Assembly (NCBI GenBank): GCA_965203525.1
Contig: OZ241898.1
Coordinates: 868,001 to 932,000, forward strand
DNA from: WTFV01 sp965203525
GTDB lineage: Bacteria > Acidobacteriota > Vicinamibacteria > Vicinamibacterales > UBA8438
Reading direction: 5' to 3'
Length of the DNA stretch: 64,000 nt
Part shown: positions 29,155 to 39,137 of the stretch, in pieces
How the letters are laid out: each line of letters starts with the position of its first letter
Numbering within the stretch: the stretch's first letter is position 1
The notes under the pieces: model-generated
Databases searched by the model: none
What the model saw: the letters and a program-made list of their open reading frames with translations, nothing else
Told to the model about the DNA's origin: nothing
Position numbers and translations under genes: made by a program

Positions 29155-32100
29155 GTGACTCGGCACATGGCGGAATCCGCTGACGAGCGGCGTACGGTGC
29201 GCGGCGGAGGCGCCGGCCGGCCTGCTCCCGAACCGGGCCGGATCGCCTTCGTCCGCCAGCGCCGCTACCTCGTCGAGGACGTCGCCGAGCCGGGCGGGGA
29301 GGGCGAGGCGACCCTCGTCCGCCTGTCCTGTCTCGACGACGACGCGCAGGGCCGGCCGCTGGCCGTGCTCTGGGAGCACGAGCTGGACGCCCGGATCCTG
29401 GAGGACGACGGCTGGCAGGCCGTCGCCAGGAAGGACTTCGACGAGCCGGCGCTGTTCGCGGCCTATCTGCGCACGCTGTCGTGGAACTGCGTCACCGCGA
29501 CCGATCCGAACCTGTTCCAGGCGCCGTTCCGCGCCGGAATCCGCCTCGACGCCTACCAGCTCGAACCGCTGTGGAAGGCGTTGCGCCTGCCGCGGGTCAA
29601 CCTGTTCATCGCCGACGACGTCGGCCTCGGCAAGACGATCGAGGCCGGGCTGATCGCCCGGGAACTGCTGCTCCGCCGGCGCGTGGACCGGATCGTCGTG
29701 GCGTGCCCGCCGTCGATGCTGGAGCAGTGGCGCGACGAGATGGAAGCGCGCTTCGGCCTCGCGTTCACCATCCTCGACCGCGCGCACGTGACCCGCATGC
29801 GGCGCGAGCGGGGCTTCGCCGTGAACCCCTGGACGACGCATTCGCGGTTCCTGGTCTCGCATCGCCTGCTGATCGACGAGACCTACGCCGCCGGGCTGCG
29901 GGACTGGCTGGGAGGGTTCGCCCCGCGCACGTTGCTGATCCTGGACGAAGCGCACCACGCGGCGCCGTCGAGCGGCGCCCGCTACGCCGTCGACTCGCAG
30001 ACCACGCGGGCCGTCCGGGACGTTGCGCCGCGTTTCGAGCACCGGCTGTTCCTGTCCGCCACGCCCCACAACGGCCACTCCAACAGCTTCTCCGCGCTGC
30101 TCGAAATCCTGGATCCGCAGCGTTTCTGCCGCGGTGTGAAGGTGCTCAAGGGGCAGCTCGACGACGTGATGGTCCGCCGCCTGAAGTCCGACGTTCGGGA
30201 GATCGAAGGCGGTTTCCCCAGGCGCACGGTCGAGCAGATCGACGTCGAGGGACTGCCGCCGGACGCGCCCGAACTCGTGCTCGCCGAGAAGCTGAGCGCG
30301 TACCGCGACGAGCGCGAGAAGCGCCTGGCGCACGCGGTCCGGTCGCGGCAGGCGGCCGGGGCCCTGGCCGTCGCGGGCCTGCAGAAGCGGCTGCTGTCGT
30401 CCATCGAGGCGTTCGCCAGGACGCTCGCGGTGCATCGAAGGGGCATCCTGCGGGCGCTGGAGAAGCCGCCGCCGGCGAGGGACGTTCCCCGCGCGACGCT
30501 GGCCGATCTGGAAGCAATCACCGCCGGAACGGACCGCGACGCAACGGCCTCCGAGGCCGACGACGCCGCCGGCCTCGACGGCGATCCGCGACGCGACGAA
30601 CAGGAGGAGGGTCGGGACGGCCCGGATCCGGAACGCGAGCTGGCGGAGCGCATGGAGACGGCGACCCTCGTGTCGAGCGGCGCGGCAAGTTCCGGGGAGC
30701 GCGCCGCCCTGCGGCGCGAGCTGCGGCTGGTCGACGAAATGCTCGACGTCGCGGACGCGAACCGCCACGCCCCGGACCCGCGCGTCGGCAGCATCGTCGA
30801 CTGGATCGGCGAGCACATGTGCCCGGGGTTGACGTCCGGGGCCGCATCCCCGCGCTGGAACGACCGGCGCGTCATCGTCTTCACCGAGTACGAGGACACG
30901 CGCCGCTACCTCGAGCGCTGCCTGCGCGAAGCGATCGCCCGCACCGACCGGCCGCAAGAGCGTATCGCCGTCTTCTCCGGCGTGACCCCGCGGCCGGCGC
31001 GCGAGGAGATCAAGCACGCCTTCAACACCGAGCCGAACGATCATCCGCTCCGGATCCTGATCGCCACCGACGCGGCGCGCGAGGGATTGAACCTGCAACG
31101 CCACTGCGCCGATCTGTTCCACTTCGACCTGCCCTGGAACCCGAGCCGCCTCGACCAGCGCAACGGCCGCATCGACCGGAAGCTGCAGCCCGCCGCCGAG
31201 GTGTTCTGCCGGTACTTCTACTACCGGCAGCGTCGCGAAGACGACGTGCTGCGGGTGCTGGTGAGCAAGGCGGACCGCATTCGCGAGGAGCTCGGCAGCG
31301 TGGCCGCCGTGCTCGAACGCCGGGTGGCCGACACCCTGGAGCGGGAGGGCCTGCGGCGCGACCGGCTGGCCGAGCTCGCGGACGGCATCGAACGGATGTC
31401 CGCGCACGACGAGCGGAAGACCGTCGAAGAAGAGCTGGAGGAGGCGCGCACCCGGGAGGACCGTCTGCGGCGGTCCGTCGAGGTGCTGCAAGGCCGCCTG
31501 GACCGTTCCCGGCGGCGCATCGGGGTCACGCCGGCGCAGTTCCGGCGGACGCTCTCGGTGAGCCTCCGGCTGGCCGGCGTCCCGGAGGGCATTCAGGAAG
31601 TCGCCGGACGCACGGCCCGCGGCGCGCCGGCGGTACACGACAGACCGATCGCCGGCGACGCCCTGGGCGGCACGGCCCGCGGCGCGCCGGCGGCGCACGA
31701 CAGACCGATCGCCGGCGAGGCTTGGGGCGACGGCACGCTACGCGGCGAGTCGCCGCCGCCGCCGCCGTACGCCGGAGCGCACGGATTCCGCCCCGACGAC
31801 GAGCCCGGGGACGCGGTGGAGGCGTTCGCCCGCGGCGCGCCGGCCGCCGGGGCGCACGGATTCCGCCCCGACGACGAGCCGGGGGACGGCGGGTCGCCGC
31901 CGCCCGTGCGGTACGAGGGCAGGCGCCGCGGCGCCTTCACCACCGTGGACCGCGACGCGGCGCCCGGATGGGGCGCTCCGCCCGCCGCCCGCGTCTTCGA
32001 GTTCCCGGTCCACCGGAAGCTGGTCCGCGACCCCGGCTGGACCGCGGCGCTCGATACCTTGCGCGAGCGCCGGCGCCCCGGCGAGAGCGTCGGCCGGTGG

Positions 32101-32877
32101 CGCCGGCGGGCGAGCGTGAAGCCGGTCACGTTCGAGGACACCGGCCGGCTCGGCGACAAGGCGGTGCACCTGCATCTGGAGCATCGCGTCGCCCGGCGCC
32201 TGCTCAACCGCTTCACGGCGCAGGGCCTGATCCACCACGATCTGTCCAAGGCGTGCCTGACCGCGGCGCCGGGACGCGACACGCGGGTGGTGCTGCTGGG
32301 CCGGCTCGCGGTCTACGGGCGGCATGCCGCGCGCCTGCACGAGGAAGTGGTGCCGGTCACCGCCCGCTGGATCGACGCGGCGCGCCGGCCGGGCGGCCTC
32401 GTGCCCTACGGCCGCGCCGGCGAGCAGACGACGCTGGCCGCGTTGCAGGCGGCGCTCGACGACGCGGACGACCGGCGCATCCCCGGACCGGTGCGGGCGC
32501 GTTTCGCGGCTTCCGCCGCGGCCGACGTCCGCGACCTGAAACCGCATCTGGAGCGTCGGGCGCAGGAGCTGGTCGCCGAGGCCAGGCGCCAGCTCGCCGA
32601 CCGCGCCGGCGCGGAGAGCCGCAACATGCGCGATCTGCTCGACCGCCAGCGGATGCGCATCGCGGCGGCGGTCCGGGACAGCGCGCAGCCGGCGTTGGAC
32701 TTCGACGCCGCGGAGCGCCGCCAGCACGAAGCCGACCGCCGCGCCTGGGACCGGCGCCTGCGGCAGATCGAGGACGAACTGGAGAGCGAGCCGCGCCGCA
32801 TCGCCGAGACCTACGCCGTCCGCGCCGTGCGCGTCGACCCGGTCGGCATCGTCTACCTGTGGCCGGCCACGGTCTGA
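29155..32877 (+). CDS. drmD: DrmD, DISARM class 1 SNF2-like helicase
   Basis: A 1240-residue SNF2-type ATPase. The Walker A DDVGLGKTIEAGL is near residues 154-166, the DEAH-type box LILDEAHHA at about 261-269, and LFLSATPHNGHSNSFSALLE follows. The C-terminal RecA domain has VIVFTEYEDTRRYL, then IATDAAREGLNLQRH and DQRNGRIDR. DrmD with an adenine methylase marks class 1 DISARM, in which the helicases and methylase together restrict incoming phage DNA. A GTG at 29155 is used; ATG at 29167 is an alternative, and neither has a strong ribosome site. Residues about 820-910 are a repeat-expanded linker. The stop precedes drmMI by 3 bases. Confidence 0.85.
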   Translation: MTRHMAESADERRTVRGGGAGRPAPEPGRIAFVRQRRYLVEDVAEPGGEGEATLVRLSCLDDDAQGRPLAVLWEHELDARILEDDGWQAVARKDFDEPALFAAYLRTLSWNCVTATDPNLFQAPFRAGIRLDAYQLEPLWKALRLPRVNLFIADDVGLGKTIEAGLIARELLLRRRVDRIVVACPPSMLEQWRDEMEARFGLAFTILDRAHVTRMRRERGFAVNPWTTHSRFLVSHRLLIDETYAAGLRDWLGGFAPRTLLILDEAHHAAPSSGARYAVDSQTTRAVRDVAPRFEHRLFLSATPHNGHSNSFSALLEILDPQRFCRGVKVLKGQLDDVMVRRLKSDVREIEGGFPRRTVEQIDVEGLPPDAPELVLAEKLSAYRDEREKRLAHAVRSRQAAGALAVAGLQKRLLSSIEAFARTLAVHRRGILRALEKPPPARDVPRATLADLEAITAGTDRDATASEADDAAGLDGDPRRDEQEEGRDGPDPERELAERMETATLVSSGAASSGERAALRRELRLVDEMLDVADANRHAPDPRVGSIVDWIGEHMCPGLTSGAASPRWNDRRVIVFTEYEDTRRYLERCLREAIARTDRPQERIAVFSGVTPRPAREEIKHAFNTEPNDHPLRILIATDAAREGLNLQRHCADLFHFDLPWNPSRLDQRNGRIDRKLQPAAEVFCRYFYYRQRREDDVLRVLVSKADRIREELGSVAAVLERRVADTLEREGLRRDRLAELADGIERMSAHDERKTVEEELEEARTREDRLRRSVEVLQGRLDRSRRRIGVTPAQFRRTLSVSLRLAGVPEGIQEVAGRTARGAPAVHDRPIAGDALGGTARGAPAAHDRPIAGEAWGDGTLRGESPPPPPYAGAHGFRPDDEPGDAVEAFARGAPAAGAHGFRPDDEPGDGGSPPPVRYEGRRRGAFTTVDRDAAPGWGAPPAARVFEFPVHRKLVRDPGWTAALDTLRERRRPGESVGRWRRRASVKPVTFEDTGRLGDKAVHLHLEHRVARRLLNRFTAQGLIHHDLSKACLTAAPGRDTRVVLLGRLAVYGRHAARLHEEVVPVTARWIDAARRPGGLVPYGRAGEQTTLAALQAALDDADDRRIPGPVRARFAASAAADVRDLKPHLERRAQELVAEARRQLADRAGAESRNMRDLLDRQRMRIAAAVRDSAQPALDFDAAERRQHEADRRAWDRRLRQIEDELESEPRRIAETYAVRAVRVDPVGIVYLWPATV
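31611..31880. repeat. In-frame duplications in the drmD linker (60- and 75-bp periods)
   Basis: cacggcccgcggcgcgccgg recurs at 31611 and 31671 (60 bases), and gccgg(a/g)gcgcacggattccg at 31771 and 31846 (75 bases). Both periods are multiples of three. They encode repeated TARGAPA.HDRPIAG and GAHGFRPDDEPGD segments that separate the helicase from the C-terminal domain. Confidence 0.8.
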
Positions 32878-32880
32878 GCG

Positions 32881-35800
32881 ATGCCCGACCGCGAACGCGA
32901 GCGCCTGATCTTCGCCCACCAGGAGTGGCTCGGCTTCGTGCAGCCGGTCGGACTCGTGGTCTCGCCGGCGGTCATGGTGGATGCGCAGGTGGTGCCCGAC
33001 CGCAACGTCTCCGGACGCCAGCGCGAATTCACGGCGCTGCTCGACCCCGACGACCGGGGCGCGACGAGCCGCTGGCGCGCCCCCGACCTCCGCCGCCTGT
33101 TCCTGGACTGGCTCGGATGGGAGGAGGACGACCTCGTAGACGCCGGCGCGCACCGGGAGCTGCTCGAAATCGCGCTGCCGGAACTGCAGGCGGTGCTGGC
33201 CCCGACCTGGGCGGTGCCGGCCGACGGCGACGGCGGCGACGGCGGCGATGACGACGGCGAGGCCGCCGGCTGGCGGATGCTCGTTCGCGTGGAGGACCCG
33301 GGCGTCGATCTCGATACCCCGCCCGAGGACGCGGCGTGGAACGCGAGCCGGCACGAGCGTTTCGTGCGCCTGCTGGCGGAGACCGGCGTTCCCGCCGGCC
33401 TGCTCTGCGCCGACGACCGCATCCGGCTGATCCACGCCCCCGGCGGCGAGACGCCCGGCTGGCTGACCTTCGACTTCTCGCAGATGGCGATGCCCGCGGG
33501 CCGCCCCATCCTCGCCGCGTTCGACATGCTGCTGTCGGCGGAGGCGCTGTTCGGAACCGGCGAGGCGAGTCTGCCGGCGCTGCTGCGCCGGAGCCGGGAG
33601 GCGCAGGCCGAGGTCTCGACCCGGCTGGCGCGTCAGGTGCTGGCCGCGCTGTACGAGCTGCTGCGCGGCTTCGTCGCGGCCGACGCGCACCGCGGCGGCC
33701 TGGAGACGCTGGCGCGCGAGTCGCCGAAGCGCCTCTACAACGGGCTGGTCGTCGTGCTGATGCGGCTGGTGTTCCTCCTGTACACCGAGGATCGGGGCAT
33801 GATGCCGGACCATCCGGTGTACCAGCAGCACTATTCCCTCGGCGGCCTGTTCGCCCGGCTGCGCGCCGACGCGGCCGCGTACCCGGACACCATGGACCAG
33901 CGCTACGGGGCCTGGGCGCAACTGCTGGCGCTGTTCCGGCTCGTCTACGGCGGCGGGCGGCACGGCGGCCTGTCGTTCGCCGCCCGCAAGGGACGCCTGT
34001 TCGACCCGGCGCGCTTTCCGTTCCTCGAACGTCTCGCAAACGGCCCGGGAGCCACGGAAGACGGGGCGGCGGGCGGTGCGGACCTGCCGCTGGCGCCCGA
34101 CGGAACCGTCTGGCGGGTGCTGGAAAACCTGATGGTGCTCGACGGGGAGCGGCTCTCCTACCGGACGCTGGACGTCGAGCAGATCGGCTCGGTCTACGAA
34201 GCGATCATGGGGTTCCGGATCGAACTGACGGCGGGGCGTTCCATCGCGGTGCGCTCCCCGAAACGGACCGGCGCCGCGGTGGTCGTGGACGTCGACGAGT
34301 TGCTGTCGGCGGCCGGCGGCAAGCGCGCCAGGGCGGTCGCGGAGCGGACCGGCCACAAGGTGGCGGGCGCCGCGGACGCCGCGTTGCGGCGGGCGGAGAC
34401 GGTCGAGGACGTCGTCGCGGCGCTGGAAGGCCGGATCGACCGGGACGCGACCCCCGACGTCGTGCCGGCGCAAACGCCGGTCCTGCAGCCGACCGACGAG
34501 CGCCGCCGGTCCGGCAGCCACTACACGCCGAGCACGCTGACCGGCCCGATCGTCGCAGAGACGCTCCGGCCGATCTTCGACCGCCTGGGTCCCGCGCCGA
34601 CGCCGGATCGGATCCTCGACCTCAAGGTCCTCGATCCGGCGATGGGATCGGGCGCCTTCCTCGTCGAAGCCTGCCGCCAGCTCGCCCGGAAGCTAGTCGA
34701 CGCCTGGCACGCGCACGGCGGACCGCCCGGCCGTTCCGCCCGCGACGAGGACGAGCTGCTGCACGCCCGGCGCGCCGTCGCCCGGCGCTGCCTCCACGGA
34801 GTGGACAAGAACCCGATGGCGGTGGAGCTGGCCCGCCTGTCCCTGTGGCTGGTCACGTTCGCGAAGGACGACGAGTTCACCTTCGTCGACCACGCGCTGC
34901 GGCACGGCGACTCGCTGGTCGGACTGTCGCTGCAACAGATCGAGGCGCTGCACTGGCGGCGGGACGCGCCCGCCGACAGGTTGCTGGCCGAAGACCGCGT
35001 GCGCCGCCACGTGGCCGCGGCCCGAGACCTGCGCGCCCGCATCCACGCCGCGAAGGAAAGCGCGCCGGCGGACGAACTGAACGATCTTCTGCGCCGCGCC
35101 GACTCGGAGAGGCGGCGCGTGGCGATCTGCGGCGACCTCGTGCTGCTGGCGTTCTTCAAGGGGACGAAGCCGGCCGAGCGGGAGCGGATGCGCCGCGAAC
35201 ACGCCGCGTACGTCACGACCGATCAGGCGGACCGCTACCGGGGCGAGATCGAAGCGTGGCGCGCCGCCGAGCCGCCGCTCACGCCCTTCTACTGGGAGAT
35301 CGAGTTCCCGGAGGTGTTCGAGCGGGAGAACCCGGGGTTCGACGCGATCGTGGGGAATCCGCCGTTCGCGGGCAAGAACACCGTCACCGCCGCACACGTC
35401 GCCGGCTACCCGCACTGGCTGAAGACGATGCACGAGGAAAGTCACGGCAACGCCGATCTCGTGGCCCACTTCTTCCGCCGCGCGTCCACCCTGCTGCGCG
35501 ACGGCGGCACGTTCGGTCTGATCGCCACCAACACCATCGCCCAGGGCGACACCCGTTCGACCGGCCTGCGCTGGATCTGCGAGCACGGTGGCGCCATCTA
35601 CCACGCGCGCCGGAGGGTCAAGTGGCCCGGCCTCGCCGCCGTGGTGGTGAGCGTGCTGCACGTCCGCAAGGGCGCTCCGCCCGCCGCGCCCCTGCTCGAC
35701 GGCGCGCCGGTGGAGCGGATCACCGCGTTCCTCTTCCACCGCGGCGGCCACGGCGACCCCGCGCGGCTGGCTGCGAACGCCGGCAAGAGCTTCCAGGGGA

Positions 35801-36981
35801 GCATCGTCCTCGGCATGGGCTTCACGTTCGACGACACCGACACGAAGGACGTCGCTTCGCCCCTCGCCGATCTGGCAGGGCTGATCGAAGAGAACCCGCG
35901 CAATCTGGAGGCGATCTTCCCCTACGTCGGCGGCGAGGAAGTGAACACCAGCCCGACCCACGCGCATCACCGCTACGTCATCAACTTCCGCGACTGGCCG
36001 TTGCGCCGGGAGGACATCGGGGAATCGTGGGCGGAGGCGGACGAGAAGCGGAGGCGGGAGCTGCGGCGGCAGGTGGTCGTGCCGCTCGACTACCCGGAGC
36101 CGGTGGCGGCGGACTGGCCGGAGTTGCTGGCGATCGTGGAAGAGCGGGTGAAGCCTCAACGCCTCACCCTCCCCCCCAAGAACAGCATCAACCGCGACGC
36201 GGCCAAGCGATGGTGGCAATTCCTGGCTTACAGGCAGGGACTACAGGTCGCAACGGCCGGTCTGAATCAAGTCTTGGTAATTTCTCGATACGGTCAAAAC
36301 GTTGCCTTCACATTTGTACCGGCTGGTGCGGTGTACAGCGACTCCGTCATCGTATTTCCATTCGAAACCCACGCCGCCTTCTGCGCGCTCCAGTCCCGCG
36401 TCCACGAAATCTGGGCGCGCTTCTTCGGCTCGTCCATGAAGGACGACCTCCGCTACACTCCGTCCGACTGCTTCGAGACCTTCCCCTTCCCCGAAGACTG
36501 GGAGACCCACCCCGCCCTCGAAGCCGCCGGCAGGGAGTACCATGACTTCCGCGCCGCCCTCTTGGTCCGCAACGGCGAAGGGCTGACCCGGACGTACAAC
36601 CGCTTCCACGATCCCGACGAGAACGATCCCGACATCGCCCGACTCCGCGATCTGCACGCCGACATGGACCGCGCTGTCCTCGACGCCTGCGGCTGGCGCG
36701 ACGTCCCGACCGACTGCGACTTCCTGCTCGACTACGAGATCGACGAGGAGACGTGGGGCGGCAAGAAGAAGCCGTACCGCTACCGCTGGCCCGACGCCGT
36801 CCGCGACGAGGTCCTCGCGCGGCTGCTGGAGCTGAACGCCGAGCAGGTCGCTGACGAAGTGCGTTCCGGCGCCGTTGCGGGAGCAGGCGGGAAACGTGGC
36901 GGGTCATCGCATGCGAAAATTCCCCACGCGTCGCGACGCACCGTTGGCATCCGATATGCTTCACCTTGGAGGCACCGATGA
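32881..36981 (+). CDS. drmMI: DrmMI, DISARM class 1 N6-adenine methyltransferase
   Basis: A 1366-residue Eco57I-like methylase. The SAM-binding motif DPAMGSGAFLVEACRQ starts at residue 585 and the catalytic motif IV NPPFAGK at about 826. The C-terminal recognition region ends with RDVPTDCDFLLDYEIDEETW and DAVRDEVLARLLELNAE. It protects host DNA within DISARM. After the conserved ending the frame runs on for about 45 residues with no family resemblance and stops on the start codon of the next gene (ATGA). A decayed second copy of the same 3' end lies at 39607-39789, showing the original end was displaced. Bases about 36180-36370 in the recognition region are noticeably less GC-rich. Confidence 0.88.
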   Translation: MPDRERERLIFAHQEWLGFVQPVGLVVSPAVMVDAQVVPDRNVSGRQREFTALLDPDDRGATSRWRAPDLRRLFLDWLGWEEDDLVDAGAHRELLEIALPELQAVLAPTWAVPADGDGGDGGDDDGEAAGWRMLVRVEDPGVDLDTPPEDAAWNASRHERFVRLLAETGVPAGLLCADDRIRLIHAPGGETPGWLTFDFSQMAMPAGRPILAAFDMLLSAEALFGTGEASLPALLRRSREAQAEVSTRLARQVLAALYELLRGFVAADAHRGGLETLARESPKRLYNGLVVVLMRLVFLLYTEDRGMMPDHPVYQQHYSLGGLFARLRADAAAYPDTMDQRYGAWAQLLALFRLVYGGGRHGGLSFAARKGRLFDPARFPFLERLANGPGATEDGAAGGADLPLAPDGTVWRVLENLMVLDGERLSYRTLDVEQIGSVYEAIMGFRIELTAGRSIAVRSPKRTGAAVVVDVDELLSAAGGKRARAVAERTGHKVAGAADAALRRAETVEDVVAALEGRIDRDATPDVVPAQTPVLQPTDERRRSGSHYTPSTLTGPIVAETLRPIFDRLGPAPTPDRILDLKVLDPAMGSGAFLVEACRQLARKLVDAWHAHGGPPGRSARDEDELLHARRAVARRCLHGVDKNPMAVELARLSLWLVTFAKDDEFTFVDHALRHGDSLVGLSLQQIEALHWRRDAPADRLLAEDRVRRHVAAARDLRARIHAAKESAPADELNDLLRRADSERRRVAICGDLVLLAFFKGTKPAERERMRREHAAYVTTDQADRYRGEIEAWRAAEPPLTPFYWEIEFPEVFERENPGFDAIVGNPPFAGKNTVTAAHVAGYPHWLKTMHEESHGNADLVAHFFRRASTLLRDGGTFGLIATNTIAQGDTRSTGLRWICEHGGAIYHARRRVKWPGLAAVVVSVLHVRKGAPPAAPLLDGAPVERITAFLFHRGGHGDPARLAANAGKSFQGSIVLGMGFTFDDTDTKDVASPLADLAGLIEENPRNLEAIFPYVGGEEVNTSPTHAHHRYVINFRDWPLRREDIGESWAEADEKRRRELRRQVVVPLDYPEPVAADWPELLAIVEERVKPQRLTLPPKNSINRDAAKRWWQFLAYRQGLQVATAGLNQVLVISRYGQNVAFTFVPAGAVYSDSVIVFPFETHAAFCALQSRVHEIWARFFGSSMKDDLRYTPSDCFETFPFPEDWETHPALEAAGREYHDFRAALLVRNGEGLTRTYNRFHDPDENDPDIARLRDLHADMDRAVLDACGWRDVPTDCDFLLDYEIDEETWGGKKKPYRYRWPDAVRDEVLARLLELNAEQVADEVRSGAVAGAGGKRGGSSHAKIPHASRRTVGIRYASPWRHR

Positions 36982-39137
36982 GTGAGTCCATCATCACCGA
37001 TCCCAAAGAGGTCACGAACTACGTCGATCAGATCCGCCAATTGGCGGACGACAACAAGACTGAGCTTGGATTCCTGCCCGCGGGTGTCTACCACGAGACA
37101 GCAATGAAGGGTGGCCTGTGGGTCGCCGTTGACCGTACTCGAAAGGTACTACGCGGTTATCTGCTGTTCGGCGGCCGATACCCGCGCCTGCGCGTGTTTC
37201 AGATCTTCGTGCGCCCCGAGTTTCGCGGTTCGGGCATAGCGCGGATCTTGCTGAAAAAGCTGCGGGACTACGGCGAAAGACTCAACTACCTGACCATCAC
37301 CGCCAGAGTCGCACGTGAATTGGAAGCGAACAGGTTCTGGAAAGCATGCGGGTTCTTCGTCACCGACCAAATTTCCGGTGATGCGACAAGGAGGCCGCTC
37401 AACAAGTACACGCTCGAACTCGACGTGCCCTCTCTGTTTCGTGGCGAAACCCTCCGCACTATCGATTCTACGCAGATACGCTTCCCCGGGCCGATCCTGT
37501 TCACACCGTCATATGTCATTGACCTGAACGTGTTCTTCGACGTATTGCGAAACCGCGGCAAAGAAGAATCTTCCCTCGTGTTGTCGCTGGGCCTGACCAA
37601 CGATGTTAATCTCTTCGTTACTTCCGAGTTCGTCAAGGAGCTGGAACGCCATACCGCTGACCACCAGCGGGATCCTGTTCTGGAATTCGCCCGACGCCTG
37701 CCGACGCTTCCCGATTTGGATCCCGAGACGGCGAATCCGCTTATAGAAGGTCTGCGAACTCTGCTCTGGACAGGCGTCCCGAAAACCGGACGACGGGCAA
37801 TAAACGACGCCTCCGATCTGAGTCATCTGGCGTCTTGCATCCATCACAAGGTGTACGGATTTATCACGCGCGATGAAGCAATCCTTCAACATGCGGCGGA
37901 CCTGCGTCGCATGCATGATATCAACATCGCCTCACCGGCCTATTTCATTGACTTGTTCGATGACGACGCCGCGCGGCGCGAACCGACGCTGGCGAGTATA
38001 GATCGACAGGACATCGAGATTGCCGATCTCGATGAACGGAATCGCAGGGAGGCCGAAGAATTTCTTCATGGCCTCGGCGTCGATCCGGACCAAATACGTT
38101 CCTGCCTTGAACCGGGACCCACGCAGCATCCCAGGCTGCGGAGAATCGTGCGCGTCGGCTCGCGGCTTGTCGGCGTGGGTTCCTGGAAACACCCGGGACC
38201 GGGTCGTGTGACCGACTTGTACCTGTATGTTGACGAAAGACAATCGAACTCCGAGAGAGCGATAGACCGCCTCTTCCTGGAGTCGTCGATGCACGGTGGC
38301 GTCGATGGACGCTTGCTCCGACTCGATCTGCACGCCCCCCGGCGGCAGGAGAAGACCCGTGGAGTGGCGGTCAATATCGGCTTTCGGTTCCCGAAGCACG
38401 AAGGCGATTCGTCCGGCGCGCTGGCCAAGGTGTCGTTCCGGGGCGTGGTCGGCGCGGGCAACTGGACATCGTTCAGGCGAGATCTCAAGGCGATGACGGA
38501 TTGCGAACTGCAAGAAGGCGCGCCTTCGTGGAGCGCTATTTCCGATACCGGCATCGCCATGAACACCGGCCAACGAGTCGGCCCCGTGATGATCTCACCG
38601 TTCGATTTTGAAACTCTGGTGTCGCCATGCGCTCTGATTCTTCCTGGTCGAGCCGCGGTGGCGATTCCCATACAGGACAAGTATACCGAATTGATATCTT
38701 CGCCCGGCCGGCAGCGATCGTTGCTGCCTGACAAAGAAGCGGCTTTTCGGCTGGAACGCGCCTACTTTCTTGCAGCCGGAAGGCACAGATTGCTGCCAAA
38801 GGGAACGATCGTGGTGTTTTACGTCAGCCGTCCGCGAAGTGAAGCGGTGGCGCTGGCGAGAGTGACGTTTTCCGACACGCTGACCAAGACTCAAGCCGTC
38901 ACCAAATTGCGCCGACAGGGAGTGCTTTCAGAGAAGGATATAGATCGAAAAGCCGACCGGCACGGAAAGATTGCCGCGTTTACGTTCGACAATCTTCTCA
39001 AGTTCCAGACGAACGTTTCTTATCAAGACCTCAAGCGGAACGGTTGCGTCGGCGGAGCCAATTTTGTCACGGCACAGCCATTGACTCATCAAGCGCTGAT
39101 CCGAATTGCGAATCGAGCTTTCGGAGTGCAGTTCTGA
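36978..39137 (+). CDS. GNAT-PIN-PUA-like fusion protein, predicted RNase/acetyltransferase
   Basis: A 719-residue multidomain protein. Residues about 1-130 are a GNAT acetyltransferase fold with the acetyl-CoA loop R83-G-S-G-I-A and FWKACGFFV. Residues about 175-320 are a PIN nuclease with acidic residues D182 (VIDLNVFFDV), E217, D280 (INDASDLSHL) and D299 (FITRDEAIL), the full metal-binding set. A middle part (about 360-470; RRIVRVGSRLVGVGSW, VTDLYLYVDE) may be a second GNAT-like domain. The C-terminus (about 570-719; PIQDKYTELI, GTIVVFYVSRP) resembles PUA/ASCH-type RNA-binding domains. The start at 36978 has GGAGG upstream and overlaps the drmMI stop; it overlaps the ASCH gene by one base. 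Its codons are far less GC-rich than those of drmD or drmA. I know of no named system with this layout. Confidence 0.65.
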   Translation: MSESIITDPKEVTNYVDQIRQLADDNKTELGFLPAGVYHETAMKGGLWVAVDRTRKVLRGYLLFGGRYPRLRVFQIFVRPEFRGSGIARILLKKLRDYGERLNYLTITARVARELEANRFWKACGFFVTDQISGDATRRPLNKYTLELDVPSLFRGETLRTIDSTQIRFPGPILFTPSYVIDLNVFFDVLRNRGKEESSLVLSLGLTNDVNLFVTSEFVKELERHTADHQRDPVLEFARRLPTLPDLDPETANPLIEGLRTLLWTGVPKTGRRAINDASDLSHLASCIHHKVYGFITRDEAILQHAADLRRMHDINIASPAYFIDLFDDDAARREPTLASIDRQDIEIADLDERNRREAEEFLHGLGVDPDQIRSCLEPGPTQHPRLRRIVRVGSRLVGVGSWKHPGPGRVTDLYLYVDERQSNSERAIDRLFLESSMHGGVDGRLLRLDLHAPRRQEKTRGVAVNIGFRFPKHEGDSSGALAKVSFRGVVGAGNWTSFRRDLKAMTDCELQEGAPSWSAISDTGIAMNTGQRVGPVMISPFDFETLVSPCALILPGRAAVAIPIQDKYTELISSPGRQRSLLPDKEAAFRLERAYFLAAGRHRLLPKGTIVVFYVSRPRSEAVALARVTFSDTLTKTQAVTKLRRQGVLSEKDIDRKADRHGKIAAFTFDNLLKFQTNVSYQDLKRNGCVGGANFVTAQPLTHQALIRIANRAFGVQF

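Noticed and set aside
36966..36977. TTG start for the GNAT-PIN gene at 36966
   Set aside because: ATG at 36978 has GGAGG at ideal distance and the ATGA overlap with drmMI; the TTG would overlap that ribosome site.
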